A DNA stretch of 64,000 nucleotides, from positions 62,001-126,000 of the forward strand of contig JAIYBB010000004.1 in the NCBI GenBank assembly GCA_027488735.1. Reading direction: 5' to 3'. Made by a program: the position numbers and the translations under genes. The notes under the pieces were generated by a model. The model had not been told where the DNA came from, did not search any database, and was given only the letters and a program-made list of their open reading frames with translations. This document shows positions 8,529 through 21,020 of this stretch, one piece after another. Source of the DNA: Comamonadaceae bacterium (GTDB taxonomy: Bacteria > Pseudomonadota > Gammaproteobacteria > Burkholderiales > Burkholderiaceae_C). The stretch's first letter is position 1. Each line of letters begins with the position of its first letter.

Positions 8529-9605
8529 ATGAATAAACTCGACCTCACTCCTGTTCGCTTGGGTCAAAGCGATTTGCACGTCACTCCTATTTCTTTGGGT
8601 ACCATGACTTTCGGTCAGCAGGTGGACGAGCCAACTTCGCACACCATCATGGACCACAGCATTGCGCGCGGTGTCAATTTCTTCGATACCGCTGAGATTT
8701 ACGCCGTGCCTCCCACCGCTGAGTCTTATGGAAAAACAGAGCATTACATCGGTAACTGGTTGTCAAAGCGTCCGGGCATGCGCCAAAAAATCGTGCTGGC
8801 TTCCAAGGTGGCAGGACCATCACGCGGCATGCCTTGGGTGCGCACAGGCGAGGGCATGACCGCAGCGGAAATACAAACCTCATGTGATGCCAGTTTGAAG
8901 CGGTTGCAAACCGATGTGATCGACCTGTACCAAATTCACTGGCCCGAGCGCCACGTGCCCATGTTCGGTGGCATGTATTACGACCCGAAGAATGAAAAAA
9001 CAGCCACATCTATCCACGAACAATTAGAAGCCTTGTCGAGTTTGATCAAACAAGGCAAGGTGCGCTACATTGGTTTGTCGAATGAAACGCCATATGGCGT
9101 GCACGAGTTTGTGCGTTTGGCCGAGCAACATAACTTGCCGCGCATTGTCAGTGTGCAAAACGCCTACTGCTTGGTCAACCGCGTGCCGGAAAACGGTTTG
9201 GATGAAACCATGCACCGTTTGAATGTGTCTTTGTTGGCGTATTCGCCGCTGGCGTTCGGTCTGCTCACCGGCAAATACGACGATTCCGGTTTCTTGGGTG
9301 ACAACGCTCCCAAAGAAGGCCGCATCTCCAAGTACGAAAGCGTGCGTAAGCAACGCTGGGCCAGACCGGATGCCCTGGCTGCAGCCAAGCGCTACAACCA
9401 ACTCGCGCGCGACAACGGCATGACACCGACCGACATGGCGCTCGCGTTTTGCTACACGCAGTGGCGCGTGGCCAGCACCATCATCGGTGTCACTTCTGTG
9501 CAGCAACTTGATGAAGATTTGGATGCCTGGGGCAAAACGCTTACCCCCGAGATGCTCAAAGCCATTGACGACATCCGCTGGGAAATGCGCGACCCCGCGA
9601 TCTGA
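8529..9605 (+). CDS. Tas-like NADP(H)-dependent aldo-keto reductase
   Basis: A 358-residue aldo-keto reductase, (beta/alpha)8 barrel. Catalytic tetrad Asp53, Tyr58, Lys93 and His137 are all present. The motifs LGTMTFG (24-30), [15 protein letters not shown] (52-66) and IHWPER are close to Escherichia coli Tas, a protein found as a suppressor of tyrosine auxotrophy whose true substrate is unclear. Its stop overlaps the plsY start (TGATG), so plsY is translationally coupled to it. Confidence 0.9.
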   Translation: MNKLDLTPVRLGQSDLHVTPISLGTMTFGQQVDEPTSHTIMDHSIARGVNFFDTAEIYAVPPTAESYGKTEHYIGNWLSKRPGMRQKIVLASKVAGPSRGMPWVRTGEGMTAAEIQTSCDASLKRLQTDVIDLYQIHWPERHVPMFGGMYYDPKNEKTATSIHEQLEALSSLIKQGKVRYIGLSNETPYGVHEFVRLAEQHNLPRIVSVQNAYCLVNRVPENGLDETMHRLNVSLLAYSPLAFGLLTGKYDDSGFLGDNAPKEGRISKYESVRKQRWARPDALAAAKRYNQLARDNGMTPTDMALAFCYTQWRVASTIIGVTSVQQLDEDLDAWGKTLTPEMLKAIDDIRWEMRDPAI

Positions 9606-10246
9606 TGCTTATGGAATTCTTGATAACTCTTGGCTATACGCTGGCGGCTGCCTTGGCCGCCTATTTGATCGGGTCGCTGTCGTTTGCGGTGTTGGTCAGC
9701 CGCGTCATGGGGTTGGCAGATCCGCGTTCCTACGGCAGCCAAAACCCCGGCGCTACCAACGTGCTGCGCTCGGGCAACAAAGCCGCCGCAGCTTTGACCT
9801 TGTTGCTAGATGCCGTCAAAGGTTGGCTACCCGTCTGGGCTTTAGGTCGTTACGGCAGCGCTTGGGGCTTGGCTGAAGGCACTTTGGCCATGGTGGCACT
9901 GGCTGCATTTGTCGGTCATGTTTGGCCTGTGTTTTTTCGTTTCAAAGGTGGCAAAGGCGTGGCTACGGCAGCAGGTGTGTTGTTTGGTATTGACCCATGG
10001 CTGGGCTTGGCCACTTTGGCCACTTGGTTGATCGTGGCGTTTTTCACGCGTTATTCTTCATTGGCTGCATTGGCCAGCGCGCTGTTTGCACCGGCGTATT
10101 ATTTTTTAGGCCACCGGGTGGTCTGGTATGTGGACAACCGAGTGTTGTTGGCTGCAGTGGTTATGAGCGCAGTGTTGATCTGGCGTCACCAGTCCAATAT
10201 TGCCAAGTTGATGCGCGGCGAAGAAAGCCGTATCGGTAAAAACTGA
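9605..10246 (+). CDS. plsY: Glycerol-3-phosphate acyltransferase PlsY
   Basis: A 213-residue inner-membrane enzyme that moves an acyl group from acyl-phosphate to glycerol-3-phosphate, the first step of phospholipid synthesis. Conserved motifs: YLIGSLSFA near 19-27, the [12 protein letters not shown] block near 44-55, and [12 protein letters not shown] near 115-126. Several hydrophobic membrane spans alternate with these loops. The alternative ATG two codons later (MEFLITLG) would also give a good protein. Length is normal. Coupled to the upstream reductase by a TGATG overlap. Confidence 0.95.
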   Translation: MLMEFLITLGYTLAAALAAYLIGSLSFAVLVSRVMGLADPRSYGSQNPGATNVLRSGNKAAAALTLLLDAVKGWLPVWALGRYGSAWGLAEGTLAMVALAAFVGHVWPVFFRFKGGKGVATAAGVLFGIDPWLGLATLATWLIVAFFTRYSSLAALASALFAPAYYFLGHRVVWYVDNRVLLAAVVMSAVLIWRHQSNIAKLMRGEESRIGKN

Positions 10247-10293
10247 GTGCATTCACTCATAGAAGACACGCTTGGCCGAACCATCCGGTGCGC

Positions 10294-10322
10294 TTTTTTT
10301 CTGCGCTTTCGCTCGAAAAAAA
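10294..10322. repeat. Hairpin with A/T outer arms
   Basis: TTTTTTTC (10294-10301) pairs with GAAAAAAA (10315-10322), enclosing a GCG-CTTT-CGC inner stem-loop. Both flanking genes read into it. The T run comes before the stem and the A run after it on either strand, so it does not have the usual layout of an intrinsic terminator, where the T run follows the stem. Confidence 0.5.
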
Positions 10323-10437
10323 CGCCCCCTCCGATTCTGCCTGAGTTGGTGTTTTGGCGCTACGTAATGTTTCGTTACCTCGATGGCTCATTTATCTAAA
10401 CGCAGAAATGCTCTCGGCGAAAACTGCGAGTGGACAA

Positions 10438-10506
10438 ACGACATGGCGGGCGGGCCGACGCGAACGTTGCCGTAGGCGGTGAGCGGCGACCGACCCGCCA
10501 TGGCGT
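10438..10506. repeat. Long imperfect palindrome
   Basis: Arms 10438-10450 (ACGACATGGCGGG) and 10494-10506 (CCCGCCATGGCGT) are inverted repeats of 13 bases with one mismatch, 43 bases apart. The loop is itself able to pair (GCCG 10453-10456 with CGGC 10484-10487). The whole could fold as one long GC-rich hairpin in RNA or act as a repeat element. Function unknown. Confidence 0.6.
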
Positions 10507-10555
10507 GAAGGTTTCACTCAGTATTTATCGGTGTCTGACCCCAATTAACGATCAA

Positions 10556-11041
10556 TCAATCGCGGAAATTGTCAAAGCTCAGCGGCAAATCCGGCATTTC
10601 TTTGCGAATCAGCGCCATCGCCGCTTGCAAATCATCCCGCTTGGCCCCGGTAATTCGAACAGCCTCCCCTTGGATGGCAGCCTGTACTTTCATCTTGCTG
10701 TCTTTGATCACGCGCTGAATTTTCTTTGCATCTTCACTGGCAATGCCATTGCGCACCTTGATGATTTGTTTGACCTTGTCGCCGCCCATCTTTTGCACAT
10801 CGCCTTTGTCCAAAAAACGGATGTCCACATTGCGCTTGGTCAGTTTGTTGCGCAAGATGTCGTCAATTTGCGCCAATTGAAAATCGCTGTCACCGATCAG
10901 CGTGATTTCTTTGTCCTTAAACTCAATGGCGGCAGATGTGCCTTTGAAATCAAAACGGGTGGTGATTTCCTTGGCCGTGTTCTCAACGCCGTTTTTCACT
11001 TCCACCACGTCGGCTTCACACACAGTATCAAAAGAGGGCAT
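10556..11041 (-). CDS. yajQ: YajQ-family nucleotide-binding protein
   Basis: A 161-residue protein of the YajQ/UPF0234 family, two ferredoxin-like domains. Some members bind cyclic di-GMP and modulate transcription factors in Xanthomonas; others were reported to bind nucleic acid. Recognised by the start [18 protein letters not shown], the middle [13 protein letters not shown] (28-40) and the end [13 protein letters not shown]. Length is typical. Divergent from murB with a 38-base spacer. Confidence 0.95.
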   Translation of the reverse strand: MPSFDTVCEADVVEVKNGVENTAKEITTRFDFKGTSAAIEFKDKEITLIGDSDFQLAQIDDILRNKLTKRNVDIRFLDKGDVQKMGGDKVKQIIKVRNGIASEDAKKIQRVIKDSKMKVQAAIQGEAVRITGAKRDDLQAAMALIRKEMPDLPLSFDNFRD

Positions 11042-11079
11042 GGTCGGTACTTCAGAAGTTCAGATGCGACAATTCTCAC

Positions 11080-12129
11080 ATGATTATTGAGCCCCAGGTT
11101 CCCCTGCAAGCCCACAACACCTTCGGCATCGCCGCCAAAGCCGAGCGCCTGCTGCGCTTGCGCAGCATGGAGGATGTCGCCGCGTTGCTGTGCGACCCTA
11201 TACGCTTGGAGCCACATTTTGTGCTCGGTGGCGGCAGCAACATCGTCATCACCGGCGACATCAAACCCTTGGTGATCAAGGTAGAACTGCAAGGCAAACA
11301 GTTGGTGTCCGAAGACGACAAGGCCTGGATTGTGCAAGCCGCCGCCGGGGAAGACTGGCACGAATTCGTTGCATGGACCTTGCAACAAGGCTGGCCGGGG
11401 CTGGAAAACCTGGCCATGATTCCCGGTTTGGTCGGCGCCTCGCCTGTGCAAAACATTGGCGCTTATGGCGTTGAGTTACAAGACCGGTTCGAGTCTTTGG
11501 ACGCGGTGGATTTACACACCGGTCAGCATTTCACGCTAAACGCCGCCCAATGCGCTTTCGGATACCGCGATTCGATCTTCAAACACCAGGCCAGCGACAA
11601 ACGCGATTTGGGTTTGCTCGGCCGCGCACTCATCACGCAAGTGCGATTTCGTTTGCCCAAAAAATGGCGTGCCGATATCGGCTACGCCGACTTGGAAAAA
11701 AAGCAAGCGCAAACCGGCATTAGCGACCCCACAGCGCAGCAAGTGTTTGACTGGGTCTGCGAGATCCGTCGCGCGAAATTGCCTAACCCGCAAGTGGTGG
11801 GCAACGCAGGCAGCTTCTTCAAAAACCCGACCGTGTCTCCCGAACAATGCGCGGACATCATTGCGCGCGAACCGCGTCTGGTGCATTACCACCTTAGCGA
11901 CGGACGCATCAAACTCGCGGCTGCATGGTTGATAGACGCCTGCGGCTGGCGCGGCAAGTCGGTGGGTAACGCGGCGGTGTACGACAAACAGGCACTGGTC
12001 ATCATCAACAAAGGCGGTCGTGACAGTCCGTGCACAGGCGGCGAAGTAGTGACCTTGGCCAAAGCGATTCAAACCAGTGTGTACGAGCGTTTTGGCATAC
12101 AGCTCGAACCCGAACCGGTGGTGGTCTGA
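11080..12129 (+). CDS. murB: UDP-N-acetylenolpyruvoylglucosamine reductase
   Basis: A 349-residue FAD enzyme that reduces the enolpyruvyl group to give UDP-N-acetylmuramate, the second committed step of peptidoglycan synthesis, cytoplasmic. It shows the N-terminal HNTFG, the FAD-binding GGGSN near 49-53, the substrate motif IPGLVGASPVQNIGAYG near 113-129 and GNAGSFFKNP near 242-251. The length and the inserted C-terminal domain make it a type I MurB as in E. coli. The stop overlaps the next ATG (TGATG). Confidence 0.96.
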   Translation: MIIEPQVPLQAHNTFGIAAKAERLLRLRSMEDVAALLCDPIRLEPHFVLGGGSNIVITGDIKPLVIKVELQGKQLVSEDDKAWIVQAAAGEDWHEFVAWTLQQGWPGLENLAMIPGLVGASPVQNIGAYGVELQDRFESLDAVDLHTGQHFTLNAAQCAFGYRDSIFKHQASDKRDLGLLGRALITQVRFRLPKKWRADIGYADLEKKQAQTGISDPTAQQVFDWVCEIRRAKLPNPQVVGNAGSFFKNPTVSPEQCADIIAREPRLVHYHLSDGRIKLAAAWLIDACGWRGKSVGNAAVYDKQALVIINKGGRDSPCTGGEVVTLAKAIQTSVYERFGIQLEPEPVVV

Positions 12130-13097
12130 TGAAAACTATTTTTCTGAAATTATTTTTCACATCGCTCTGTATCTTCGCTGGGATGGCGAATGCACAAACT
12201 TACCCCGCCAAACCCATTCGGTTGGTCGTGCCGTTCGCGCCGGGCGGCAGCACCGATTTGATTGCACGCATCGTGGCCGAGCCACTTGGGAAATTGCTTG
12301 GCCAGTCGGTGATTGTCGATAACAAAGCCGGTGGCGGCGGCACCGTGGGCGCATTGGAAGTGGCGCGTGCCGCGCCTGATGGCTACACCTTAGGTTTGAC
12401 CACAGCATCCAGCGCGGCGACCAACCCGGCTATCAATCCTGCTATTGCGTATAAACCGCTCACCGATTTCACGCCCATCATCAACATGGTCGCGTCTCCA
12501 AATGTGCTGGCGATTCATCCCTTATTTCCAGCCAAAGACATGGCCGGTTTTTTGAAAGAGTTGCGCGCTCAACCGGGTAAATACGATTACGCATCTTCGG
12601 GCACAGGCGGCATCGGGCATTTGCAAATGGAGTTGTTCAAAAACCTCACCAAAACATTTGTGGTTCATATTCCTTATGCCGGTTCCGGCCCGGCACTGCG
12701 CGACACGGTGGGCGGCCAGGTGCCTATCATTTTTGACAACCTGCCATCGACCATGCCGCACATCAAGGACAAACGTTTGATCGCTCTGGCGGTGGCTTCG
12801 CCTGAGCGTGTGGCCGAGTTGCCCGATGTGCCCACATTCAAAGAATTGGGACTAGAGCCGGTGAACCGCCCGGCGCTCTACGGTATCTGGGCACCCAAAG
12901 GTTTGCCTGCACCTTTGGTGGCGCAATTGAATGCCGCTGTGCGCCGGGTGTTGCAAGACCCGGCGGTGATCAAGCGGCTTGAAGCCACGGGCTCTCGTGT
13001 GGTGGCGAACAGTCCGGTTGAGTTTGCGGCGCAATTGAAAGCCGAATACGAGATTTACAAAAAGGTGGTGGATGCGCAAAAACTCAAGCTCGACTGA
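12129..13097 (+). CDS. Bug-family (tripartite tricarboxylate) substrate-binding protein
   Basis: A 322-residue periplasmic solute receptor of the Bug family, greatly expanded in Burkholderiales. The N terminus is a Sec signal peptide (MKTIFLKLFFTSLCIFAGMA, then NAQ), followed by YPAKPIRLVVPFAPGGSTD, the family opening. The pocket motif GTVGALEVARAAPDGYTLG follows near 72-90. The ligand is likely a carboxylate but is not predictable. No TctA/TctB membrane genes are nearby, so it is an orphan receptor. Starts inside the murB stop and overlaps xerD by 26 bases. Confidence 0.92.
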   Translation: MKTIFLKLFFTSLCIFAGMANAQTYPAKPIRLVVPFAPGGSTDLIARIVAEPLGKLLGQSVIVDNKAGGGGTVGALEVARAAPDGYTLGLTTASSAATNPAINPAIAYKPLTDFTPIINMVASPNVLAIHPLFPAKDMAGFLKELRAQPGKYDYASSGTGGIGHLQMELFKNLTKTFVVHIPYAGSGPALRDTVGGQVPIIFDNLPSTMPHIKDKRLIALAVASPERVAELPDVPTFKELGLEPVNRPALYGIWAPKGLPAPLVAQLNAAVRRVLQDPAVIKRLEATGSRVVANSPVEFAAQLKAEYEIYKKVVDAQKLKLD

Positions 13098-13983
13098 CAC
13101 GCCAGATCCGCTGATCGATGCTTTCATCGACAGCATCTGGTTGGAGGACGGTTTGTCTGCGCTCACGCTGGCCGCATACCGGCGCGATTTGAATGCGTTG
13201 GCGATTTGGCTGCATACCCATCACAGTTCTTTGAGCGCGGCAGTGGAGGCTGATTTACAAGCTTATTTTGCGCACCGGCATACGGACACCAAAGCCACAT
13301 CCGCCAACCGGCGCATGACGGTGTTCAGGCGTTTTTACCGCTGGACTTTGCGCGACAACCGCTTGCTGGCTGACCCCACATTGAAATTGTTGTCAGCCAA
13401 ACAACCTTTGCGTCTGCCGAAAAGCCTGAGCGAAGCGCAAGTCGAGGCTTTGCTGAACGCGCCCGACACCGACACGGCTTTGGGTTTGCGCGACCGCGCC
13501 ATGCTGGAGTTGCTTTACGCCAGCGGCTTGCGCGTCAGCGAATTGGTGAACCTGCCGCTGTTGTCATTGAACATGCGCGAAGGCGTGTTGCGCATCACGG
13601 GCAAAGGCGACAAAGAGCGATTGGTGCCGTTCGGCGAAGAAGCAGGCGATTGGATGCAGCGTTACTTGGACACAGCGCGCGGCGAATTGCTTGCCTCAAA
13701 AAACAGCTCGGCAGTGTTTGTGACCCAGCGCGGCGTGGCCATGAGCCGGGTGATGTTTTGGATGCTGATCAAAAAATACGCTTTGCTGGCGGATATCCAT
13801 GTGCCGCTGTCGCCACACACTTTGCGGCATGCGTTCGCCACGCATTTGCTGAACCACGGCGCAGACTTGCGCGCGGTGCAAATGCTGCTTGGACACGCGG
13901 ACATCTCTACGACGACGATTTACACGCACGTGGCCAGGGAGCGCTTAAAGCAGTTGCATGCGCAACACCATCCTAGGGGCTAA
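13072..13983 (+). CDS. xerD: Site-specific tyrosine recombinase XerD
   Basis: A 303-residue tyrosine recombinase that, with XerC, resolves chromosome dimers at dif. The N-terminal SAM-like DNA-binding domain spans about 12-100. The catalytic residues are visible: Arg154 (SGLRVSEL), Lys178, His249 and Arg252 (HTLRHAFATHLL), His275 (LLGHADIS) and nucleophile Tyr284 (TTIYTHV). XerD is preferred over XerC from overall similarity. The 26-base overlap with the Bug gene is unusual but the N terminus fits the family. Converges with the DUF455 gene. Confidence 0.92.
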   Translation: MRKNSSSTDTPDPLIDAFIDSIWLEDGLSALTLAAYRRDLNALAIWLHTHHSSLSAAVEADLQAYFAHRHTDTKATSANRRMTVFRRFYRWTLRDNRLLADPTLKLLSAKQPLRLPKSLSEAQVEALLNAPDTDTALGLRDRAMLELLYASGLRVSELVNLPLLSLNMREGVLRITGKGDKERLVPFGEEAGDWMQRYLDTARGELLASKNSSAVFVTQRGVAMSRVMFWMLIKKYALLADIHVPLSPHTLRHAFATHLLNHGADLRAVQMLLGHADISTTTIYTHVARERLKQLHAQHHPRG

Positions 13984-14011
13984 TGCCTTCAGCGTTTGGG
14001 GCATTCAAAAA

Positions 14012-14821
14012 TCAAACTAAACGCTGCGCCAACAACCAATCTATTTCTTCCTGCGTGAACCCGGCTTGCAGTCGCGCCTCGTTATTGAAAGGTGGCTTGA
14101 GGCGTGGCGCGGCGTGGCGTTGTACCAGCAGCGGGTAATGCGTCAAGGGGTCGAGTCCATGTTGTTCGCACAGCCAGCGAAACCAATGGTTGCCGATCGC
14201 CACATGACCAATCTCATCGCGCAAAATAATTTTCAATATAGGTTGCAACGCAAGCGCATGCGGTGAATCGCTTAAGGGCAATTTGGCTTGTATCAAAGGT
14301 GTGGCGTCCAGCCCGCGGGCTTCCAAGGTGCGCGGCACCAGCGCCATGCGGGCAATCACATCGTCAGCGGTTTTCTCGCACATCTGCCACAGACCGTCGT
14401 GCGCCGCGAAGTCGCCGTAGCTGTAACCCATGTCGCTCAGCAATCCGCAGAGCAATTCAAAGTGGGTCGATTCTTCATACGCCACTTTCAACCAGTCGCG
14501 GTAATAAGCCTCAGGCAAACCGGCAAAACGCCAGATCGCGTCCAGCGCCAAATGGATGGCGTTGTATTCGATATGGCAAATCGAGTGCACCAGACCTGCC
14601 AGCCCCTGCGGTGTGTAAACCGAGCGCGATGGCACGTGCTGAGGCGGTTTGAGTTCAGGCTTGGCGGGGCGGCCTGGCAGCGGTACATCCGGGGTTGGCA
14701 GCCAGGCTTGCGTGTCCAGAGTCAACTGTTCGCGCTCACGCCACAGCGCATGCACCGCCTGCACCTGGGTGTGCGGCTTGGCATCGCACAAGACCTTGAG
14801 GGCAGCGCTTCGTAATTCCAT
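14012..14821 (-). CDS. DUF455 ferritin-like protein
   Basis: A 269-residue ferritin-like helical protein of the DUF455 family. Pairs of metal ligands fit a di-iron centre: [22 protein letters not shown] and [14 protein letters not shown] hold the Glu and Glu-x-x-His residues expected. A distant link to the tRNA hydroxylase MiaE has been noted for the family; the substrate is unknown. The start at the ATG at 14821 (MELRSAAL) leaves 34 bases to the divergent carbonic anhydrase gene. Confidence 0.9.
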   Translation of the reverse strand: MELRSAALKVLCDAKPHTQVQAVHALWREREQLTLDTQAWLPTPDVPLPGRPAKPELKPPQHVPSRSVYTPQGLAGLVHSICHIEYNAIHLALDAIWRFAGLPEAYYRDWLKVAYEESTHFELLCGLLSDMGYSYGDFAAHDGLWQMCEKTADDVIARMALVPRTLEARGLDATPLIQAKLPLSDSPHALALQPILKIILRDEIGHVAIGNHWFRWLCEQHGLDPLTHYPLLVQRHAAPRLKPPFNNEARLQAGFTQEEIDWLLAQRLV

Positions 14822-14823
14822 CC

Positions 14824-14835
14824 CTACAATTGTAG
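14824..14835. promoter_or_regulatory. Perfect palindrome between divergent genes
   Basis: CTACAATTGTAG, a 12-base perfect palindrome in the 34-base divergent spacer. It contains TACAAT on both strands, a possible -10 box for each direction (14825-14830 plus, 14835-14830 minus). No matching -35 boxes were found. It could be overlapping divergent promoters, an operator, or chance. Confidence 0.4.
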
Positions 14836-14855
14836 AAAAACACAGGAATACGTTC

Positions 14856-15380
14856 ATGGCCATTTACCAACTCGACGATCACACCCCCGCTATTCACGAA
14901 AGCAGCTGGATAGCCGACAGCGCGCAGGTCATGGGCGCGGTCAGTTTGCATGCCAACACCAGCGTCTGGTTCAACGCCGTCATCCGCGGTGACACCGAAA
15001 CCATCACCATCGGCGAGGGCAGCAACATCCAAGACTTGGCTGTGATTCACGCGGACAACGGTTTGCCCGTGGTCGTCGGCAAACATGTGACGGTCGGGCA
15101 TCAAGTGATGTTGCACGGTTGCACGATTGGCGACGAAAGCCTGATAGGCATTGCCGCTGTGGTCTTGAACGGTGCGCGCATCGGGCGCAACTGCGTGGTT
15201 GGTGCAGGCTCGGTGGTCACCGAGGGCAAAGAATTTCCTGATGGCAGTTTGATCATGGGCACACCGGCCAAGGTGGTGCGCGAACTCACTCCGGAGCAAA
15301 TCGAAGGTTTGCGCATGAGTGCCAAACATTACATGAAAAACTCGCTGCGTTTCAAAAACGGATTGAAAAAAATCGCATGA
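14856..15380 (+). CDS. Gamma-class carbonic anhydrase family protein
   Basis: A 174-residue left-handed beta-helix protein of the gamma carbonic anhydrase/PaaY/YrdA group, forming trimers with metal at the interface. Hexapeptide-like repeats run through the middle. The three metal-binding histidines are His65, His82 and His87 (VIHADNG and [10 protein letters not shown]), and the N-terminal [10 protein letters not shown] (37-46) is typical. Carbonic anhydrase activity is not certain, since YrdA-type members can be inactive. Its stop overlaps the hslO start by four bases. Confidence 0.92.
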   Translation: MAIYQLDDHTPAIHESSWIADSAQVMGAVSLHANTSVWFNAVIRGDTETITIGEGSNIQDLAVIHADNGLPVVVGKHVTVGHQVMLHGCTIGDESLIGIAAVVLNGARIGRNCVVGAGSVVTEGKEFPDGSLIMGTPAKVVRELTPEQIEGLRMSAKHYMKNSLRFKNGLKKIA

Positions 15381-16366
15381 GTGAACTGCACAAATTCATG
15401 TTCGAAGGCCTGCCGGTGCGCGGCCTGCTCGTGCGCTTGACCGACACTTGGCAAGATATTTTGAAACGCCGTGCAGACAACTTAGAAACCGGACCTTACC
15501 CTGAGGCAGTCCGGCATTTGCTGGGCGAGATGACGGCTGCAGCGGTGCTGATGCAAGCCAATATTAAATTTGACGGCGCATTGATTTTGCAATTGCATGG
15601 CGAAGGCCCGCTCAAACTTGCCGTGGTCGAGGTGCAGTCCGATTTGCGTTTGCGCTCGACTGCCAAAACCACCGGCGAGGTGACAGACGGCATGCTGTTT
15701 GAAGACATGGCCAACCAAAACAACCTGGGTCGCTGCGCCATCACCTTAGACCCTGTGGGCAGGCGTGCGGGTCAGCAGCCTTACCAAGGCGTGGTGTCGC
15801 TGTATGACGATCACAAACAACCTTTGAAAAAATTCAGCGACGTGCTGGCTCATTACATGCTGCAAAGCGAGCAACTCGACACCACGCTAGTGCTTGCTGC
15901 CAATGACAAAGTAGCCGCCGGTTTGCTGATACAGCGATTGCCCATGGGCGGCATTGCCAACTTGGGCGGCAGCAAAACCATGGCCGAAGAAGATGCTATC
16001 GGACAAAGCGAAGACTACAACCGAATCGCTATTTTGGCCAACAGCCTCACCTCGGATGAGTTATTGAATCTCACGCCCGACAAGGTGTTGCACCGTTTGT
16101 TCTGGCAAGAGCAAGTCCGGCATTTCGCCCCTGAACCGGGGCAGGATTCGCCACGCTTTGTGTGCTCATGCAACCGAGAGCGTGTCAGCAACATGATTCG
16201 CAGTTTGGGTCGCGAAGAGGCCGACAGCATATTGTCAGAGCGCGAATTGATTGAAGTGGGCTGTGATTTTTGCGGCCAGCAATACCGCTACGACGCGATC
16301 GATGCCGCGCAGTTGTTCATACAAGGGCAACCGCCCGTGCCACCCGCCAGCTCAGCTTTGCAATAG
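15377..16366 (+). CDS. hslO: Hsp33 redox-regulated chaperone
   Basis: A 329-residue cytoplasmic holdase activated by oxidative stress. The redox-switch zinc cysteines are present as CSC (263, 265) and CDFC (296, 299): disulfide formation releases zinc and exposes the binding surface. The N-terminal domain carries the typical RGLLVRL (15-21) start. Translationally coupled to the carbonic anhydrase gene by an ATGA overlap. Its last 15 bases overlap the 3' end of the convergent small gene. Confidence 0.95.
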   Translation: MSELHKFMFEGLPVRGLLVRLTDTWQDILKRRADNLETGPYPEAVRHLLGEMTAAAVLMQANIKFDGALILQLHGEGPLKLAVVEVQSDLRLRSTAKTTGEVTDGMLFEDMANQNNLGRCAITLDPVGRRAGQQPYQGVVSLYDDHKQPLKKFSDVLAHYMLQSEQLDTTLVLAANDKVAAGLLIQRLPMGGIANLGGSKTMAEEDAIGQSEDYNRIAILANSLTSDELLNLTPDKVLHRLFWQEQVRHFAPEPGQDSPRFVCSCNRERVSNMIRSLGREEADSILSERELIEVGCDFCGQQYRYDAIDAAQLFIQGQPPVPPASSALQ

Positions 16367-16786
16367 TCGACCAAAGAGGCGTTGCTCACAGGAAGGGTCA
16401 GCGCAACATTCACACAGGTCCTGCCAGCGGCTGGCTAACTGTGGCCTGGAAAGTGTGCTGTCTTTGCCATTAACCAATGCAAAAACCGCTTGCTGCAACA
16501 CTTGCTCGCTGTCAGCATGCAAGGTTTGGTAGGGACGCTGTAATTCATGCAACTGACGGCGCCAGTCGTCTTGGTCAGTTTGTGCCGAGGCTTTGGTGGG
16601 ATTCTTCCATAGCAAATATTTGGCTTGCGAGGGCATGTCTACCAAAGCCAAAGGCGATTGCGGGCACAGAAAGTCAAACGACAAGGACTGGCTCCAGAGC
16701 GTGTTTTGTAACTTTGCAATCAACGATTGCCTGTCGCTGACGCTTTCGCCCGCAAGCACGACGGTAGGCTGTGCGGTTAGGCTCAC
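16352..16786 (-). CDS. Unknown protein coupled to ftsB
   Basis: A 144-residue protein I do not recognise. There is no signal peptide or membrane span. The C terminus is rich in cysteine (Cys125, 127, 128 and 133: CECCADPSC), possibly a metal or redox site. It starts with GTG at 16786, whose four bases overlap the ftsB stop (GTGA), so it is co-translated with the divisome gene. Its end overlaps hslO by 15 bases tail to tail. It is very likely expressed given the coupling, but its role is unknown. Confidence 0.7.
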   Translation of the reverse strand: MSLTAQPTVVLAGESVSDRQSLIAKLQNTLWSQSLSFDFLCPQSPLALVDMPSQAKYLLWKNPTKASAQTDQDDWRRQLHELQRPYQTLHADSEQVLQQAVFALVNGKDSTLSRPQLASRWQDLCECCADPSCEQRLFGRLLQS

Positions 16787-17064
16787 TTAGAAGATTTGGC
16801 CAGTTGTACAAATATTTCGTTGGGTTTGACCATGCCTATTTCAGAGCGGGCGCGTTCTTCCACCATTTCCAAGCCATCACGCAGATCGCGCAGTTCGGCG
16901 CGAAGCCTGCCGATGTCTTGCTCGGAACGCATATTGGCGTCGAGTTGTTGCTGGTGTTGCTGACGCAGTCGCCAAACGTCTGGGATACTGCCGCGCCCAA
17001 ACCATAACTGCAATTGCAAAACAACCAGTAAACCTAACAATATCAGTGGAACAGGACGACGCAT
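16783..17064 (-). CDS. ftsB: Cell division protein FtsB
   Basis: A 93-residue bitopic inner-membrane protein of the divisome. It forms the FtsQ-FtsB-FtsL complex that licenses septal peptidoglycan synthesis. A single membrane span covers about residues 6-22 (LILLGLLVVLQLQLWFG), followed by GRGSIPDVWRL and a heptad-rich coiled coil (about 32-75). It lies directly downstream of eno, the conserved eno-ftsB order of many proteobacteria. Confidence 0.94.
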   Translation of the reverse strand: MRRPVPLILLGLLVVLQLQLWFGRGSIPDVWRLRQQHQQQLDANMRSEQDIGRLRAELRDLRDGLEMVEERARSEIGMVKPNEIFVQLAKSSK

Positions 17065-17082
17065 GTGTACAGCTTTGTTGTG

Positions 17083-18402
<1,320 letters not shown>

Positions 18403-18426
18403 CTATAGCTTGCAAGACACATTCAT

Positions 18427-20981
<2,555 letters not shown>

Positions 20982-21020
20982 TTAATTCCAAATTATAGGC
21001 GCTCTGCTACATTGCGCCCC

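Larger units (their letters stand above)
10247..10555. other. 309-base intergenic stretch between convergent plsY and yajQ
   Basis: The only gap over 300 bases in the window. It contains no credible ORF and no tRNA. It holds a compact hairpin (10294-10322), an imperfect CTCGGC/GCGAG hairpin (10411-10430) and a long palindromic element (10438-10506). Near its right end stands TGTCTGACCCCAATT (10532-10546), a phrase I associate from memory with REP-like or IS-end sequences in proteobacteria. It may be the remnant of a small mobile repeat or a structured RNA. Confidence 0.6.

Noticed and set aside
10430-11083. 217-codon plus-strand ORF covering the palindrome and yajQ
   Set aside because: It is mostly antisense to yajQ and its protein shows no known motif.
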